Positions 8,104-17,464 of a stretch of 64,000 nt of DNA are shown here, piece by piece. The stretch lies in NCBI GenBank assembly GCA_947447465.1, contig CANFKE010000010.1, positions 31,093-95,092 of the forward strand. The letters are read 5' to 3'. Position 1 is the first letter of the stretch. Every line of letters starts with the position of its first letter. The notes beneath the pieces were generated by a model. It saw only the letters and a list, made by a program, of their open reading frames with translations, searched no databases and was not told where the DNA came from. The DNA comes from Chitinophagaceae bacterium. Lineage in GTDB: Bacteria; Bacteroidota; Bacteroidia; Chitinophagales; Chitinophagaceae. Both the position numbers and the translations under genes were made by a program.

Positions 8104-9885
8104 ATGATTCAGCGTCTATTTGATATAGTGGAACTGCGTAGTAGGCAGGCTCCTGATGCGGTAATGCTTTCAGCAAAAGAAAACGGTACTTGGCGCACTT
8201 ATAGTTGCAAGGAAGTATGGGATACCTCTGTGAGTCTATCCGCGGGTATCTTGGGGCTTGGCCTTACCAACCCTGTACTTGAAGCAGAACAACAACAAAA
8301 AATTGCCATAGTATCGCCCAATCGTCCGGAATGGGTGATCACTGATATAGGCGCACAGCTTACGGGTGGTGTACTAACGCCTATCTATCCAACGATCAGT
8401 CCTGATGAGATCACTTATGTACTCAATGAAGCAGAGGCTAAAATTGTATTTGTAGCCAACGCAGAGATATACGAAAGGTTCAAAGATGCTTTTGCTAATT
8501 TGCCCGCGCTGCAATATGTCTTTTCATTTGATGAGATACCCGGCGTGCGTAACTGGAAAGAATTGGTAAAGCCGGGTAGTACTATCGATACCAACATGCT
8601 GGATCGCATCAAGCCTGAAACACTGGCTACCATCATCTATACATCTGGCACTACAGGTAACCCTAAGGGTGTGATGCTCACGCACAGGAATATTGCCAGC
8701 AATGTGCAGGATTCTATGCCCGCATTTACATTCGCAGATAAAGGTAGTAAGGCATTGAGTTTTCTGCCGTTGAACCATATTTTTGAACGTATGGTCACCT
8801 ATATCTATTTGCAGGCAGGTGTTTCTATCTACTATGCCGAGAGTATGGATACAATTGGCCTGAACCTCAAAGAAGTTAAACCTTTAGTATTTACAACAGT
8901 TCCTCGTTTGTTGGAGAAGGTGTATGAGCGGATCATGAATACTGGCATGGAGTTGACAGGTATCAAGAAAGCTTTATTCTTTTGGGCGCTAGGTTTGGGC
9001 AAGCGATATGATAATCATGATAAAGGCAGTTTGTGGTATCAGTTGCAGTTGGCAATAGCCAATATGCTGGTGTTCAGCAAATGGAGGGAAGCATTGGGTG
9101 GTAATGTAAAGGCTATAGTTGTAGGTAGTGCCGCTACTCAGGAGCGCCTTGTACGTATATTCACCGCGGCTAAGATCATTATCATGGAAGGGTATGGGCT
9201 CACAGAGACATCACCGGTAGTATCTGTGAACAGATTTGAAAGTGAAGACAGAAGGATCGGCACCATAGGTCCGTTGATCAATAATGTGGAAGTGAAACTT
9301 GCAGAGGATGGTGAGATACTCACCAGAGGGGCGAATGTTACTACTGGTTACTACAAACATCCCGAATTGCAGGTAGGCATTTTTGAGGCAGATGGATGGT
9401 TCCATACCGGTGATATAGGTGCATGGGTAGATGGTCGTTTCCTGAAGATAACCGACCGCAAGAAGGAGATATTCAAAACATCAGGTGGTAAGTATGTAGC
9501 GCCTCAGGTAGTAGAGAATAAGATGAAAGAAAGCCCTTTCATAGAACAGATGATGGTTGTAGGTGATGGTAAGAAATTTGTAAGTGCCCTAATAGTGCCT
9601 TCTTTCGCCCAAATGAGGAAATTCCTCAGAGACACTTATCCTGATCTCATCATTCCTGAAAAGAATGAAGATTTGATAAAGATGAAAGAAGTGATGGCAC
9701 AGATGCAGAAGCAAATTGATAAATTCAATCCATCATTCAGTCATCCGGAGCAGGTAAAGAAGATAGCTTTATTGGCTAATGAATGGACGATCGATACAGG
9801 AGAATTGACTCCTTCCCTAAAAATAAAACGTAAGGTGATCATGCAGAAATTCGCTGCTCAGGTAGAAGCGCTATATGCGGAATGA
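8104..9885 (+). CDS. Long-chain fatty acid--CoA ligase (AMP-forming)
   Basis: 593-residue ANL-superfamily adenylating enzyme that activates fatty acids through an acyl-AMP intermediate to acyl-CoA. Motifs: A3 P-loop TIIYTSGTTGNPKGVMLTHRN, the A5 motif GYGLTETSPVVS, the A7 TGDIG aspartate, A8 ITDRKKEIFKTSGGKYVAP, and the catalytic lysine near the C-terminus in LKIKRKVI. The long gate region and overall length match the FadD15/AAE-type long-chain ligases of Bacteroidota. ATG at 8104. It ends with a strong terminator; no other beta-oxidation gene is adjacent. Confidence 0.93.
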   Translation: MIQRLFDIVELRSRQAPDAVMLSAKENGTWRTYSCKEVWDTSVSLSAGILGLGLTNPVLEAEQQQKIAIVSPNRPEWVITDIGAQLTGGVLTPIYPTISPDEITYVLNEAEAKIVFVANAEIYERFKDAFANLPALQYVFSFDEIPGVRNWKELVKPGSTIDTNMLDRIKPETLATIIYTSGTTGNPKGVMLTHRNIASNVQDSMPAFTFADKGSKALSFLPLNHIFERMVTYIYLQAGVSIYYAESMDTIGLNLKEVKPLVFTTVPRLLEKVYERIMNTGMELTGIKKALFFWALGLGKRYDNHDKGSLWYQLQLAIANMLVFSKWREALGGNVKAIVVGSAATQERLVRIFTAAKIIIMEGYGLTETSPVVSVNRFESEDRRIGTIGPLINNVEVKLAEDGEILTRGANVTTGYYKHPELQVGIFEADGWFHTGDIGAWVDGRFLKITDRKKEIFKTSGGKYVAPQVVENKMKESPFIEQMMVVGDGKKFVSALIVPSFAQMRKFLRDTYPDLIIPEKNEDLIKMKEVMAQMQKQIDKFNPSFSHPEQVKKIALLANEWTIDTGELTPSLKIKRKVIMQKFAAQVEALYAE

Positions 9886-9909
9886 TCTTTACTGAAATAA
9901 TATTCTGCT

Positions 9910-9942
9910 ATGCGGTTGTAGTCTTATACAACCGCATTTTTT
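9910..9942 (+). terminator. Rho-independent terminator of the acyl-CoA ligase gene
   Basis: ATGCGGTTGTA pairs with TACAACCGCAT (11 bp, loop GTCTTA) and is followed by a run of six T. Confidence 0.9.
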
Positions 9943-10008
9943 ATTGTGTTGCAAGACCATTGATAGCACTCATATTTTCCATGTACTCATCATGGTCTGT
10001 GTGCATGT

Positions 10009-10048
10009 AAAAAAAGAAAAGGGGAGACCAACATTGTTGATCTCCCCT
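10009..10048 (-). terminator. Terminator of the HU gene
   Basis: On the minus strand AGGGGAGA / TCTCCCCT forms the stem with an inner CAAC/GTTG helix, followed by a long T-rich tract (complement of AAAAAAAGAAAA). Confidence 0.85.
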
Positions 10049-10068
10049 GGTTCTATGATTGAGCAAAA

Positions 10069-10350
10069 TTACTTCTTGCTAGCGATCTTAGTTGAAAACT
10101 CCTTACCAGCTTTGAACTTAGGAACTTTACGAGCCTTGATCTTGATAACTGCACCAGTCTGAGGGTTGCGGCCATTACGTGCTGCACGCTCAGATACTGA
10201 GAATGTACCGAAACCAACCAATGTTACGCGATCTCCTTTTTTAAGAGTAGTAACAACTGCATTCATAAATGAATCCAGGGCGTCGTTAGCTTGCGTTTTA
10301 GTTACACCAGCGTCTTTCGAAATTTTGTCAATTAATTCAGCTTTGTTCAT
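10069..10350 (-). CDS. HU-family DNA-binding protein
   Basis: A 93-residue histone-like protein that bends and compacts DNA as a dimer. It starts MNKAELIDKISKDAGVTKTQA, the helical dimerisation region, then GDRVTLVGFGTFSVSERAARNGRNPQTG, which is the classic HU signature and the arm carrying the intercalating RNP proline, and ends with a basic tail. It is monocistronic between a promoter with both -33 and -7 elements and its own terminator, fitting high expression. Confidence 0.97.
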   Translation of the reverse strand: MNKAELIDKISKDAGVTKTQANDALDSFMNAVVTTLKKGDRVTLVGFGTFSVSERAARNGRNPQTGAVIKIKARKVPKFKAGKEFSTKIASKK

Positions 10351-10395
10351 AACGTTTGCTTTTTAAGATAAAATGATTTTGTTTGAGTGTTATGA

Positions 10396-10426
10396 CAAAA
10401 ATACTCACCTTTACAACACTACCAAA
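10396..10426 (-). promoter_or_regulatory. HU promoter with -33 TTTG and -7 TATTTTTG
   Basis: On the minus strand TTTG (10426-10423) and TATTTTTG (10403-10396) are 19 bp apart, matching the Bacteroidota primary-sigma consensus in both sequence and spacing. It is the clearest full promoter in the window. Confidence 0.7.
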
Positions 10427-10642
10427 TATTTAAGAAAATAAATTTTGCGCTAAACCCTTGCCTGTTGCCGCTTTGGGTTTGTTTTCGATCCTTCCTTTAT
10501 TTACTGCAAAAATTGGTAGAATCTCTGAAAGTCGCTCCAGTAAAGGGTTCTAGCTGATTTTGGCAACAAAGCATTTTATTTTTATTAATAATATTAACCA
10601 AAAGTTAGTTTTTATAGAGATTTCTCTTTAAAAAAATATTTT

Positions 10643-10945
10643 TCAGATCACCTCCATTACCGTGCGAAAGGCAACGAATTTTCCGCCAAACGCCTTGAAC
10701 GACCGCTCTCTCATGATGGTAGCATATTCATCAATATACCTGTTGTATTCGGTCATACTATTGCAGTAGTATTGTGCTACAAATGTAGCTCCGTCGCCTT
10801 CTTCCTGTTCCAATAATCTGCATAGTCTTGTATCTGTGAACAGTCCTGTTTGTAAGAGTTCAGGTATGTGTGTGCCCTTCATCCACTCCACCCAGCTATC
10901 GGCAATTTCATGCTCTACCTTTATGGTCACGTTATAAACTATCAT
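10643..10945 (-). CDS. DUF4286 family protein
   Basis: A 100-residue cytoplasmic protein. The start MIVYNVTIKVEHEIADSWVEWMKGTHIPE and the end FGGKFVAFRTVMEVI match DUF4286, a small ferredoxin-like alpha/beta fold common in Bacteroidota and of unknown function. It lies 56 bp after rsgA on the same strand, so it is probably the last gene of a permease-rsgA-DUF4286 unit. No catalytic motif is visible. Confidence 0.85.
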   Translation of the reverse strand: MIVYNVTIKVEHEIADSWVEWMKGTHIPELLQTGLFTDTRLCRLLEQEEGDGATFVAQYYCNSMTEYNRYIDEYATIMRERSFKAFGGKFVAFRTVMEVI

Positions 10946-11001
10946 CGCTAATTAAGTATTTATGATTTTTAAAATTAAGGTCTTATTGGTGGTCTGTGCC
11001 A

Positions 11002-11955
11002 TTAGTACTTATCCTCAATACTATCCAGTATGCCTCTGTAACTAATGTATCTGTCATTAGATATCGTTCCTTCTTCTACAGCCTCAATTATGGCGCATCC
11101 GGGTTCGTTTACATGCAGACAATTATTGAATTTGCAGTCATTGATCTTTGTTCTCATTTCAGGGAAATAGTGTGATAATTCCTGCCTCTCAAAATCGATC
11201 AGACCAAATTCTTTTACTCCCGGCGTATCAATGATACGGCCTCCCCCAGGCAGGTCAAATATCTCTGCGAAGGTTGTTGTATGCTGCCCTTTACCGCTCC
11301 ATCCGGACACCTGTTGTGTTTTAATTGCTTTGCCGGGAATCAGCTGGTTGATCAGTGTACTTTTGCCAACGCCGGAATGGCCGCTGAATAGGGTGGTCCT
11401 ATCTTTCAGCCGGCTTTTCAGTGCGGCTAATGTTTCCGGCTGAGTAGCTATTACAGGGTAAATGTCATATCCCGCCCTTACATAGATATCCTTCCATTGA
11501 TCAAGGATAGCAACATGTTTTGGCTTCAGTATATCGGTCTTATTCACTGCTATGATAGCAGGTATGTGATAGGCTTCTGCAGTGATCAGGAAACGGTCTA
11601 TGAAACCTGTAGATGTACGCGGGTCATTGATGGTAACGACCAGCAATGCAAAGTCAAGGTTGGCAGCAATGATATGTTTCTGATTCTTATTGTGTGGAGA
11701 CACACGAACGATATAGTTGTTCCTGTCTTTGACCAGTTTTATCTGTGCTGTTCTCACATCTTCATCTTCAACATCAAATATCACTCTGTCTCCAACAGCA
11801 ATAGGATTGGTAGAGGAAATGTCTTCATCTATTTTCATCTTACCTTTTATTCTGGCATTCCAGAATAAGCCTTCATCATCTTGCACAATGTACCAACTAC
11901 CGGTAGATTTATATACCAGTCCTTCTTTTTCGGTCGCATTTATATCATTACTCAT
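11002..11955 (-). CDS. rsgA: Ribosome small-subunit-dependent GTPase A
   Basis: A circularly permuted GTPase that checks maturation of the 30S decoding centre and releases assembly factors. The order seen is an N-terminal OB fold (residues ~10-80), the permuted G domain with NKTD (G4), the P-loop GHSGVGKST and G3 DTPGVKEF, and a C-terminal zinc finger CKFNNCLHVNEPGC. The length of 317 is normal. It follows the ABC-type permease gene after 42 bp on the same strand and precedes DUF4286. Confidence 0.97.
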   Translation of the reverse strand: MSNDINATEKEGLVYKSTGSWYIVQDDEGLFWNARIKGKMKIDEDISSTNPIAVGDRVIFDVEDEDVRTAQIKLVKDRNNYIVRVSPHNKNQKHIIAANLDFALLVVTINDPRTSTGFIDRFLITAEAYHIPAIIAVNKTDILKPKHVAILDQWKDIYVRAGYDIYPVIATQPETLAALKSRLKDRTTLFSGHSGVGKSTLINQLIPGKAIKTQQVSGWSGKGQHTTTFAEIFDLPGGGRIIDTPGVKEFGLIDFERQELSHYFPEMRTKINDCKFNNCLHVNEPGCAIIEAVEEGTISNDRYISYRGILDSIEDKY

Positions 11956-11997
11956 TCAGTTATCTGCAGGTGTTTATGACCTCTGTTCTCAGGGGTA

Positions 11998-13242
11998 TTA
12001 TTCATATCTCAATGCAACGATCGGATCCAGTTTAGACGCTTTAATGGCGGGATAGATACCGGATATTACGCCAACAATAGCGCATAGCCCTACACCTAGC
12101 AATATCCATAACCACGGTACAACAAAGCCTACGTGGAAGATAATACCAACAATATTGCCCATCAATACGCCTACTATCACGCCGGCTGCACCACCCATCA
12201 GACTGATCAATACCGCTTCGGTTAGAAATTGTCCTCTTATATAAGATGATCTTGCCCCTAATGCTTTACTAACACCTATCTCTCTTGTGCGCTCAGATAC
12301 CGATTCCAGCATAATGTTCATCAATCCTATAATAGAGTTGAGCAGGGTGATGATACATATAACGATAGCCGCAACCTGTATATAGGTGGTATTCTCAATG
12401 ACCATATTCACCAGATCGCTGTTTTGCGATATGCTGAAATTATTAGCGGTATTCAATGGTAATCTGCGTATCACCCTGAATGTACCTTCTGCCTCCTCAG
12501 CGGCAAATGCCTTCATGCCCACCATTGGCACCGACACACTGATGAGGTAGGAATTCTCACCCCCGTAGATCTGCCTGGCAGTATTCAGCGGTATGATCAC
12601 ATTATTATCGCTGTTCATGAACATACTGGATCCTTTCGACTCCATGATGCCTATTACCTTGCATCTTATGCCGCCTATAGCCACTTCTTTGTCAATAGCA
12701 CTGGCTATCTTGTTCTTAAACAGTTTTTTGGCAACACCATCACCCAACATACATACATAGCTGCCGGATTGTATCTCGTTATTGGTGAAATTCCTTCCCG
12801 CAAATAGCTTGGTATCATTCACTGCCAGATAGGCCTCGTCAGCACCTGTCACATTTGTATTAGGGTTTGTTTTTTCACTGCCATATACTACTGTAGCTAT
12901 CTGACTGCCACTCATAGACAGTCCTACTGTAGCAGGGAATTTATATCTTTCCTTAAATAGTCGGGCTTCGGTATAAGTGATATTCTGCCCTTCCATATAA
13001 GATATGTTTACTCCTCCATTATGTCTTTTCTTTTTGATCACATCGCTGGTAAGCTGAAAGCTGTTTACACCCATGCTGCTGAAGCTGGAGCTGATGGCTA
13101 CTTTCATCACCTGTATGCCGGTAAGGATACCCACCAGCGCTGTAATACCAAGGCCAATTACCGCAATGGTAATACCTGAGCGCAGCTTATTGGTGCTGAT
13201 GGCTCTGAAGGCAAGGATGATGTTGAATATCAGGTTACGCAT
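11998..13242 (-). CDS. FtsX/MacB-type ABC transporter permease
   Basis: A 414-residue inner-membrane protein with the MacB layout: one N-terminal TM helix (SGITIAVIGLGITALVGILTG), a ~220-residue periplasmic MacB_PCD domain, and three C-terminal helices of the FtsX domain (YIQVAAIVICIITLLNSIIG; SERTREIGVSKALGARSSYI; VPWLWILLGVGLCAIVGVISG). ERTREIGVSKALGA is the coupling-helix signature that contacts the ATPase. No ATPase or membrane-fusion gene lies next to it, so the partner is encoded elsewhere. Substrates of such systems include macrolides, peptides and lipoproteins; this one is unknown. Confidence 0.92.
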   Translation of the reverse strand: MRNLIFNIILAFRAISTNKLRSGITIAVIGLGITALVGILTGIQVMKVAISSSFSSMGVNSFQLTSDVIKKKRHNGGVNISYMEGQNITYTEARLFKERYKFPATVGLSMSGSQIATVVYGSEKTNPNTNVTGADEAYLAVNDTKLFAGRNFTNNEIQSGSYVCMLGDGVAKKLFKNKIASAIDKEVAIGGIRCKVIGIMESKGSSMFMNSDNNVIIPLNTARQIYGGENSYLISVSVPMVGMKAFAAEEAEGTFRVIRRLPLNTANNFSISQNSDLVNMVIENTTYIQVAAIVICIITLLNSIIGLMNIMLESVSERTREIGVSKALGARSSYIRGQFLTEAVLISLMGGAAGVIVGVLMGNIVGIIFHVGFVVPWLWILLGVGLCAIVGVISGIYPAIKASKLDPIVALRYE

Positions 13243-13249
13243 GTTGTGC

Positions 13250-13257
13250 CAAAGGTA
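13250..13257 (-). promoter_or_regulatory. -7 promoter element TACCTTTG for the permease gene
   Basis: The reverse strand shows TACCTTTG ending 8 bp before the permease ATG, an exact TAnnTTTG match that would give a nearly leaderless mRNA. Confidence 0.5.
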
Positions 13258-13276
13258 TATAATATTGAGTAGCTAA

Positions 13277-15208
13277 TTATTTGCCGGCTTTCTTTCTCAA
13301 TTTTTCCTCAAACTCGTTCTTCACATTATATCCCACACTTCTGGCCATTTCAACATATCTATAGGCTTTAGCTGCATTTCCTACAGAGTCGTAGGCCACA
13401 GACAGATTGTATGAGGCTGATTGTTGAATTTCTTTCGATGGCATCTTAACGGCTATCTCCCAATCCTGAATGGCATTTTTGATCTTATTTTTACTGAACT
13501 GTGCCACGCCTCGGTAAAAGTAATAGTACGGATTAGACGGACTGATCTTTAAAAGGACATTGTATTGTAGTATTGCCGCATCGTTTTGACCCGATTGAAC
13601 ACTTTTGAATGCGGTTGCTGCATAGGTCCTTTCTACACCGGTATTGTATCTCAATGCCGTTATATATTGTTTGAACGCATTAATGCTGTCTCCTGTTTTT
13701 GTGTAATTCAATGAGCTGTCAAGATGTACCTGAAATCTCGGATCTACTGGTCGGTTGGCTGCATTCAAGGGTATCAGACCACCGTTCAGGCCATTTTTCA
13801 ACTGGTTTATTTGCTCTATTTTGGCATTCACTCGTTTATCATTCACGTGCAGGGTCACCAATACATTATAATTCTCCATTGCCTTATCCAGTTCTCCTTT
13901 ATCAAAATAATAGTTGCCAAGCCACTTGTAAGACAACAGTGCCCTATAAGGATATTTGGCTATTGCATCAGACAACAGCGACTCTGCATCATGCCAGACA
14001 AAGGTTCGCTCATAGCAAAGAAAGGAGAGTGCCCCCGATGCCGCCACACATATGGCCAATACGGGTATTTTGAACTCCGGTACTCGTTCGATGAGCTCAT
14101 TCAGAAGATAGGCAGCCAGAAATAATAATCCGATATAGGCTACATAAGAATACCTGTCTGACATGATAGCCGCACCAACAGATATGAACTGAAGAACGAA
14201 CATCACATTGACCACAAAGAAGCCGATACCGAATGCTACTACCGGGAAGTAGGCTTTGTATTTCTTCAGGGTAAGTATTAAAGGAATAGTTACAAAACCT
14301 ATGGAAAGGAAGGGTGCCAGATAGAACAGGGTAGGCAGGTAGCCCGAAGTATATCTGTATGGATATGGATAGAAGGTAGAAAGGTAGGTTGGGTTGAACA
14401 GCTTAGATATATACATCACAAATCCGTAAGATGCATACATGAACCGCTCTTGAATGCTGAGCACGCTGAATGCAGCTACAGCACCGGTCTTGTTTTGGGT
14501 ATAAAATGCAAACCCTCCGCATATCAGTGAAATGGCGAAAAAGAGGATCTTTTCAATGATCAGTTTTTGAACTGATTTTCTCTTTGCCAATACATCTATG
14601 CAGATCAATGATAATGGAAATACGACTGCCATAGGCTTAGACAGGCACGAGGCAATGAATGCCAGCAGTGTGAGCCAGTACCATTTTTTATCGTTGTTAT
14701 TGATGAACTTCAGGTACGCCAACAGACCCAGAATGTAGAAAAAGCAATAGAGCACATCTTTTCTTTCTGCCATCCATGCTACAGATTCTACATGCATGGG
14801 ATGAATGCCAAACCATAGTGCGCCAAATGAAGCGATGAATAATTGACCATTTTCAGTGGCCTTCAATAATCTGCCCAAACCTAAGAACAGAAAGAAAACC
14901 AACACCACATTGGCTATATGTATGAATACATTGGTCAGGTAATAAGCCTCCGGGTTAAGGCCGGAAAAATAGTAATTGAATGCCAGTGAAAGCATACAGA
15001 GAGGGTGGTAGTTGTTCTTGGTAATGTCCTGAGTGAAGATCACTCTCAGATTATCCCATGTCAATGCCTTTATGTAAGGGTCATTCGTCACATAGAAATC
15101 ATCGTCCCAATTGGTAAACTGGTTATGCCGGGTATAGCTGAAACAGATAAAAGTTACAATGCACAGGATAGCAATGATGATCGCCTTCTTGTTGAACAAA
15201 GAATTCAT
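13277..15208 (-). CDS. TMTC/PMT-like multi-spanning membrane protein with C-terminal TPR repeats
   Basis: The track begins at 15289, but ATG 15208 (MNSLFNKKAIIIAILCIV) directly precedes TM1 and lies 25 bp after a -7 element, giving 643 residues. About 11-12 hydrophobic helices occupy residues ~5-420, followed by TPR motifs (LLSYKWLGNYYFDKGELDKAMENYNVL; NPYYYFYRGVAQFSKNKIKNAIQDWEIA). The acidic loop NWDDDFYVTNDPYI and NNYHPLCMLSLAFNYYFSGL...ESVAWMAERKDVL match the TMTC/DUF1736-type O-mannosyltransferase-like proteins found in bacteria. That suggests lipid-linked sugar transfer to envelope proteins, which is family inference only. The neighbouring permease gene lies 34 bp downstream on the same strand. 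Confidence 0.85.
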   Translation of the reverse strand: MNSLFNKKAIIIAILCIVTFICFSYTRHNQFTNWDDDFYVTNDPYIKALTWDNLRVIFTQDITKNNYHPLCMLSLAFNYYFSGLNPEAYYLTNVFIHIANVVLVFFLFLGLGRLLKATENGQLFIASFGALWFGIHPMHVESVAWMAERKDVLYCFFYILGLLAYLKFINNNDKKWYWLTLLAFIASCLSKPMAVVFPLSLICIDVLAKRKSVQKLIIEKILFFAISLICGGFAFYTQNKTGAVAAFSVLSIQERFMYASYGFVMYISKLFNPTYLSTFYPYPYRYTSGYLPTLFYLAPFLSIGFVTIPLILTLKKYKAYFPVVAFGIGFFVVNVMFVLQFISVGAAIMSDRYSYVAYIGLLFLAAYLLNELIERVPEFKIPVLAICVAASGALSFLCYERTFVWHDAESLLSDAIAKYPYRALLSYKWLGNYYFDKGELDKAMENYNVLVTLHVNDKRVNAKIEQINQLKNGLNGGLIPLNAANRPVDPRFQVHLDSSLNYTKTGDSINAFKQYITALRYNTGVERTYAATAFKSVQSGQNDAAILQYNVLLKISPSNPYYYFYRGVAQFSKNKIKNAIQDWEIAVKMPSKEIQQSASYNLSVAYDSVGNAAKAYRYVEMARSVGYNVKNEFEEKLRKKAGK

Positions 15209-15232
15209 TGAGCTGGATTTATGCGCTGAAGT

Positions 15233-15240
15233 CAAATTTA
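15233..15240 (-). promoter_or_regulatory. -7 promoter element TAAATTTG for the TMTC-like gene
   Basis: TAAATTTG on the reverse strand 25 bp upstream of ATG 15208. It supports the shorter start. Confidence 0.5.
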
Positions 15241-15271
15241 ATAACTTAAAACTACAAGTGTTGTGGCCTTC

Positions 15272-15303
15272 AAAAAAAGAGGTGAGCAATGCCCACCTCT
15301 TTT
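15272..15303 (-). terminator. Terminator of the M16 peptidase pair
   Basis: AAAAGAGGTG pairs with CACCTCTTTT around a 9-nt loop. Read leftward it ends in a run of T. Confidence 0.85.
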
Positions 15304-15326
15304 CATACTATTTGCATTTTATACTA

Positions 15327-17420
15327 CTATTTGAACTCAGTAGCAGGTATGTTCTTGTTCACTTCTACAGATTTTACTGTAGCATCGAAATTCTGACCAC
15401 CTGCAGATTGGCTGATCTTATAAGCTACTTTGTAGCCGTTAGTACCGGGCACTTCTCTGTAATCGTCATATTCTACCATCTGCTGCTTTTCGCCTTCGCC
15501 CTCTATCTTTCTCAACAAAAGACCGGTAGTAGCATCATAATATTCAACAGATTTCTTTCCTTTCTTATCTACAATGTTCAATACATAAGCATCTTTACCC
15601 TTCACGTTTTCCATGCCTTTAAGGGTACGCTTGATGCCATACTTTTCATCATGCAGGTCAGCGGCAATGTCAGCACTCTGTTTTACATCTTCAAGATCTT
15701 CTCCTGTGATGTCTTTCTTTGGCTGGCCTTGTCCTTCAGCATATCCCTTAGTACCATCAAATACTTGCTTTTGTACCACCATGCTCTGTTCGCCCATGCT
15801 TATAGAGATCATTTGCTTGTACATGTTTGGTGCTTTCTTCACTTCAACTATGGTCAATGGAGTGCCCTGTATCTCAGATGTCATGGTCAACTTGATGTCC
15901 TTGATGCTGTTGATCGCTTTTTCGCCACCCACCGCAGCAATATACTTCTTGTAGATCTCACCTGCAGTGATGTTGGCAGGTGCTGCTTTTGACTCAGATG
16001 GTGTGATCGGTTTACCAACGTTGTCATAATAGTCGATCTTGCCATCTGCAGAGAAGCGAGCCAGCTTAGGTGCTACATCATCCTTGCTGCCGGCTACTAC
16101 TATGTTAGCGTGGTCAGGACGGATGTATTTCTTAGAAACAGCCATTACATCATCTGCAGTTACCGCGCTCAGGTTCTTCAGGTAGTTCTGATAGAAATCC
16201 TTTGGCATGTTGTAACGCTCAATATTGATAGCATACTGCGCTACGCGCTTAGGGTCTTCAAGACCAATAGCGAATCCGCCTGACAGGTAAGTAATTGAGT
16301 TCTGCAATGCAGTATCAGGAACGCGAACGGTCTGCATAGATTTCATTTCATCCAGCAAAGCTTCTACCGAACTGTCAGATACTACGTTACGGCATTTTAC
16401 GGTTGCAGAGAAAGTACCCATCAGGTTATCTTCCTGCAATGATGAATATGCACCATAGGTCCATGCATGTTTTTCGCGCAGGTCAAGGAATAAGCGACCC
16501 TGTGAGCCACCACCCAATATGGTATTAGCTACACGTGCCTTGATCGCATCTGCTGAACCTGGTTTCAGTTCTACAGGGTAAGTAACACTCACAACGCTCT
16601 GCACTGCTGCAGTACGAGGTGCAAATGATACTTTGGTCAATTTAGTTGTAGCTATCTCAGGTATAGAGTAAGTACCTACAGGTACATCTTTCTTTTCCCA
16701 TCCGCCGAAATACTTTTCGATGATCGGCTTGATCTCAGCAACGGTCACATCTCCAACGATCGCCATATAGGCAACATTAGGACGGAAGTAAGTCTGATAA
16801 TAACGGTTCACACGATCCAAAGAGATCTTGCTGATAGTAGCTTCATTGGCCACTTCTCCATAAGGATGGTTCTTACCAAAGTTCACTACAGCGCTCACAT
16901 TGTTCACCATAGCATCACCATCGTTCTTCTGTGTTTCCAGACCGGAAAGTGCTTTCTTCTTTTCTGCATCCAGTTCAGACTGAGGGATCTTGCCGTTCAT
17001 GGCAATATCAGCCATCAATTCAAATATCTTATCCTGATACTTCTTAAGACCGCTACCTGAGATACCTTCTGAATTGGCATTGATATTAGCCCCCATCTTG
17101 TCTATCTCTGCATTAAGCTGATCTTTTGTACGTGATTTGGTACCTGATAATAATAGTTCAGACATCATATCGCGGAAACCTGCCATGTCGCCTTCCAGTT
17201 CAGGCTTAATGTCTAACTGTATGCTGCAAGAGATGACCGGTAATTTATGATTTTCGACCACATACACCTTCATGCCATTAGGCAGGGTGAAGCTTTCTGT
17301 TTTTCCCAGCTTTATTTCTGGGGCCGGTCCCGGTTTGGGCTTTATGCTGCGATCCAGCTGCTGCGCCCATGTAGCACCGCAAAGTGCTATTGCCAGTATG
17401 CTAAAAGTTACTTTTTTCAT
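15327..17420 (-). CDS. M16 peptidase-like subunit (non-catalytic) fused to a LolA-like domain
   Basis: A 697-residue exported protein with signal peptide MKKVTFSILAIALCGATWAQ. Residues ~40-460 are two M16 domains (LPNGMKVYVVENHKLPV; RPNVAYMAIVGDV). Where the zinc motif HxxEH should be, the sequence reads GFRDMMSELLLSG, so the domain cannot bind zinc in the normal way. It therefore looks like the non-catalytic partner of the upstream M16 protein. The C-terminal ~220 residues (GGEKAINSIKDIKLTMTSEI ... YYDATTGLLLRKIEGEG) resemble LolA/outer-membrane-lipoprotein-sorting beta folds. The upstream partner gene is 44 bp away. Together they probably form a periplasmic peptidase; the substrate is unknown. 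Confidence 0.92.
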   Translation of the reverse strand: MKKVTFSILAIALCGATWAQQLDRSIKPKPGPAPEIKLGKTESFTLPNGMKVYVVENHKLPVISCSIQLDIKPELEGDMAGFRDMMSELLLSGTKSRTKDQLNAEIDKMGANINANSEGISGSGLKKYQDKIFELMADIAMNGKIPQSELDAEKKKALSGLETQKNDGDAMVNNVSAVVNFGKNHPYGEVANEATISKISLDRVNRYYQTYFRPNVAYMAIVGDVTVAEIKPIIEKYFGGWEKKDVPVGTYSIPEIATTKLTKVSFAPRTAAVQSVVSVTYPVELKPGSADAIKARVANTILGGGSQGRLFLDLREKHAWTYGAYSSLQEDNLMGTFSATVKCRNVVSDSSVEALLDEMKSMQTVRVPDTALQNSITYLSGGFAIGLEDPKRVAQYAINIERYNMPKDFYQNYLKNLSAVTADDVMAVSKKYIRPDHANIVVAGSKDDVAPKLARFSADGKIDYYDNVGKPITPSESKAAPANITAGEIYKKYIAAVGGEKAINSIKDIKLTMTSEIQGTPLTIVEVKKAPNMYKQMISISMGEQSMVVQKQVFDGTKGYAEGQGQPKKDITGEDLEDVKQSADIAADLHDEKYGIKRTLKGMENVKGKDAYVLNIVDKKGKKSVEYYDATTGLLLRKIEGEGEKQQMVEYDDYREVPGTNGYKVAYKISQSAGGQNFDATVKSVEVNKNIPATEFK

Positions 17421-17464
17421 TTCAAAATATGTTTGATTGCCCTAAGGCAGATTAATTATGGTTG

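Noticed and set aside
15159-15992. 277-codon plus-strand ORF opposite the TMTC-like and M16 genes
   Set aside because: It is antisense to two clear conserved genes and its Phe/Leu-rich text is the usual shadow of such coding DNA.
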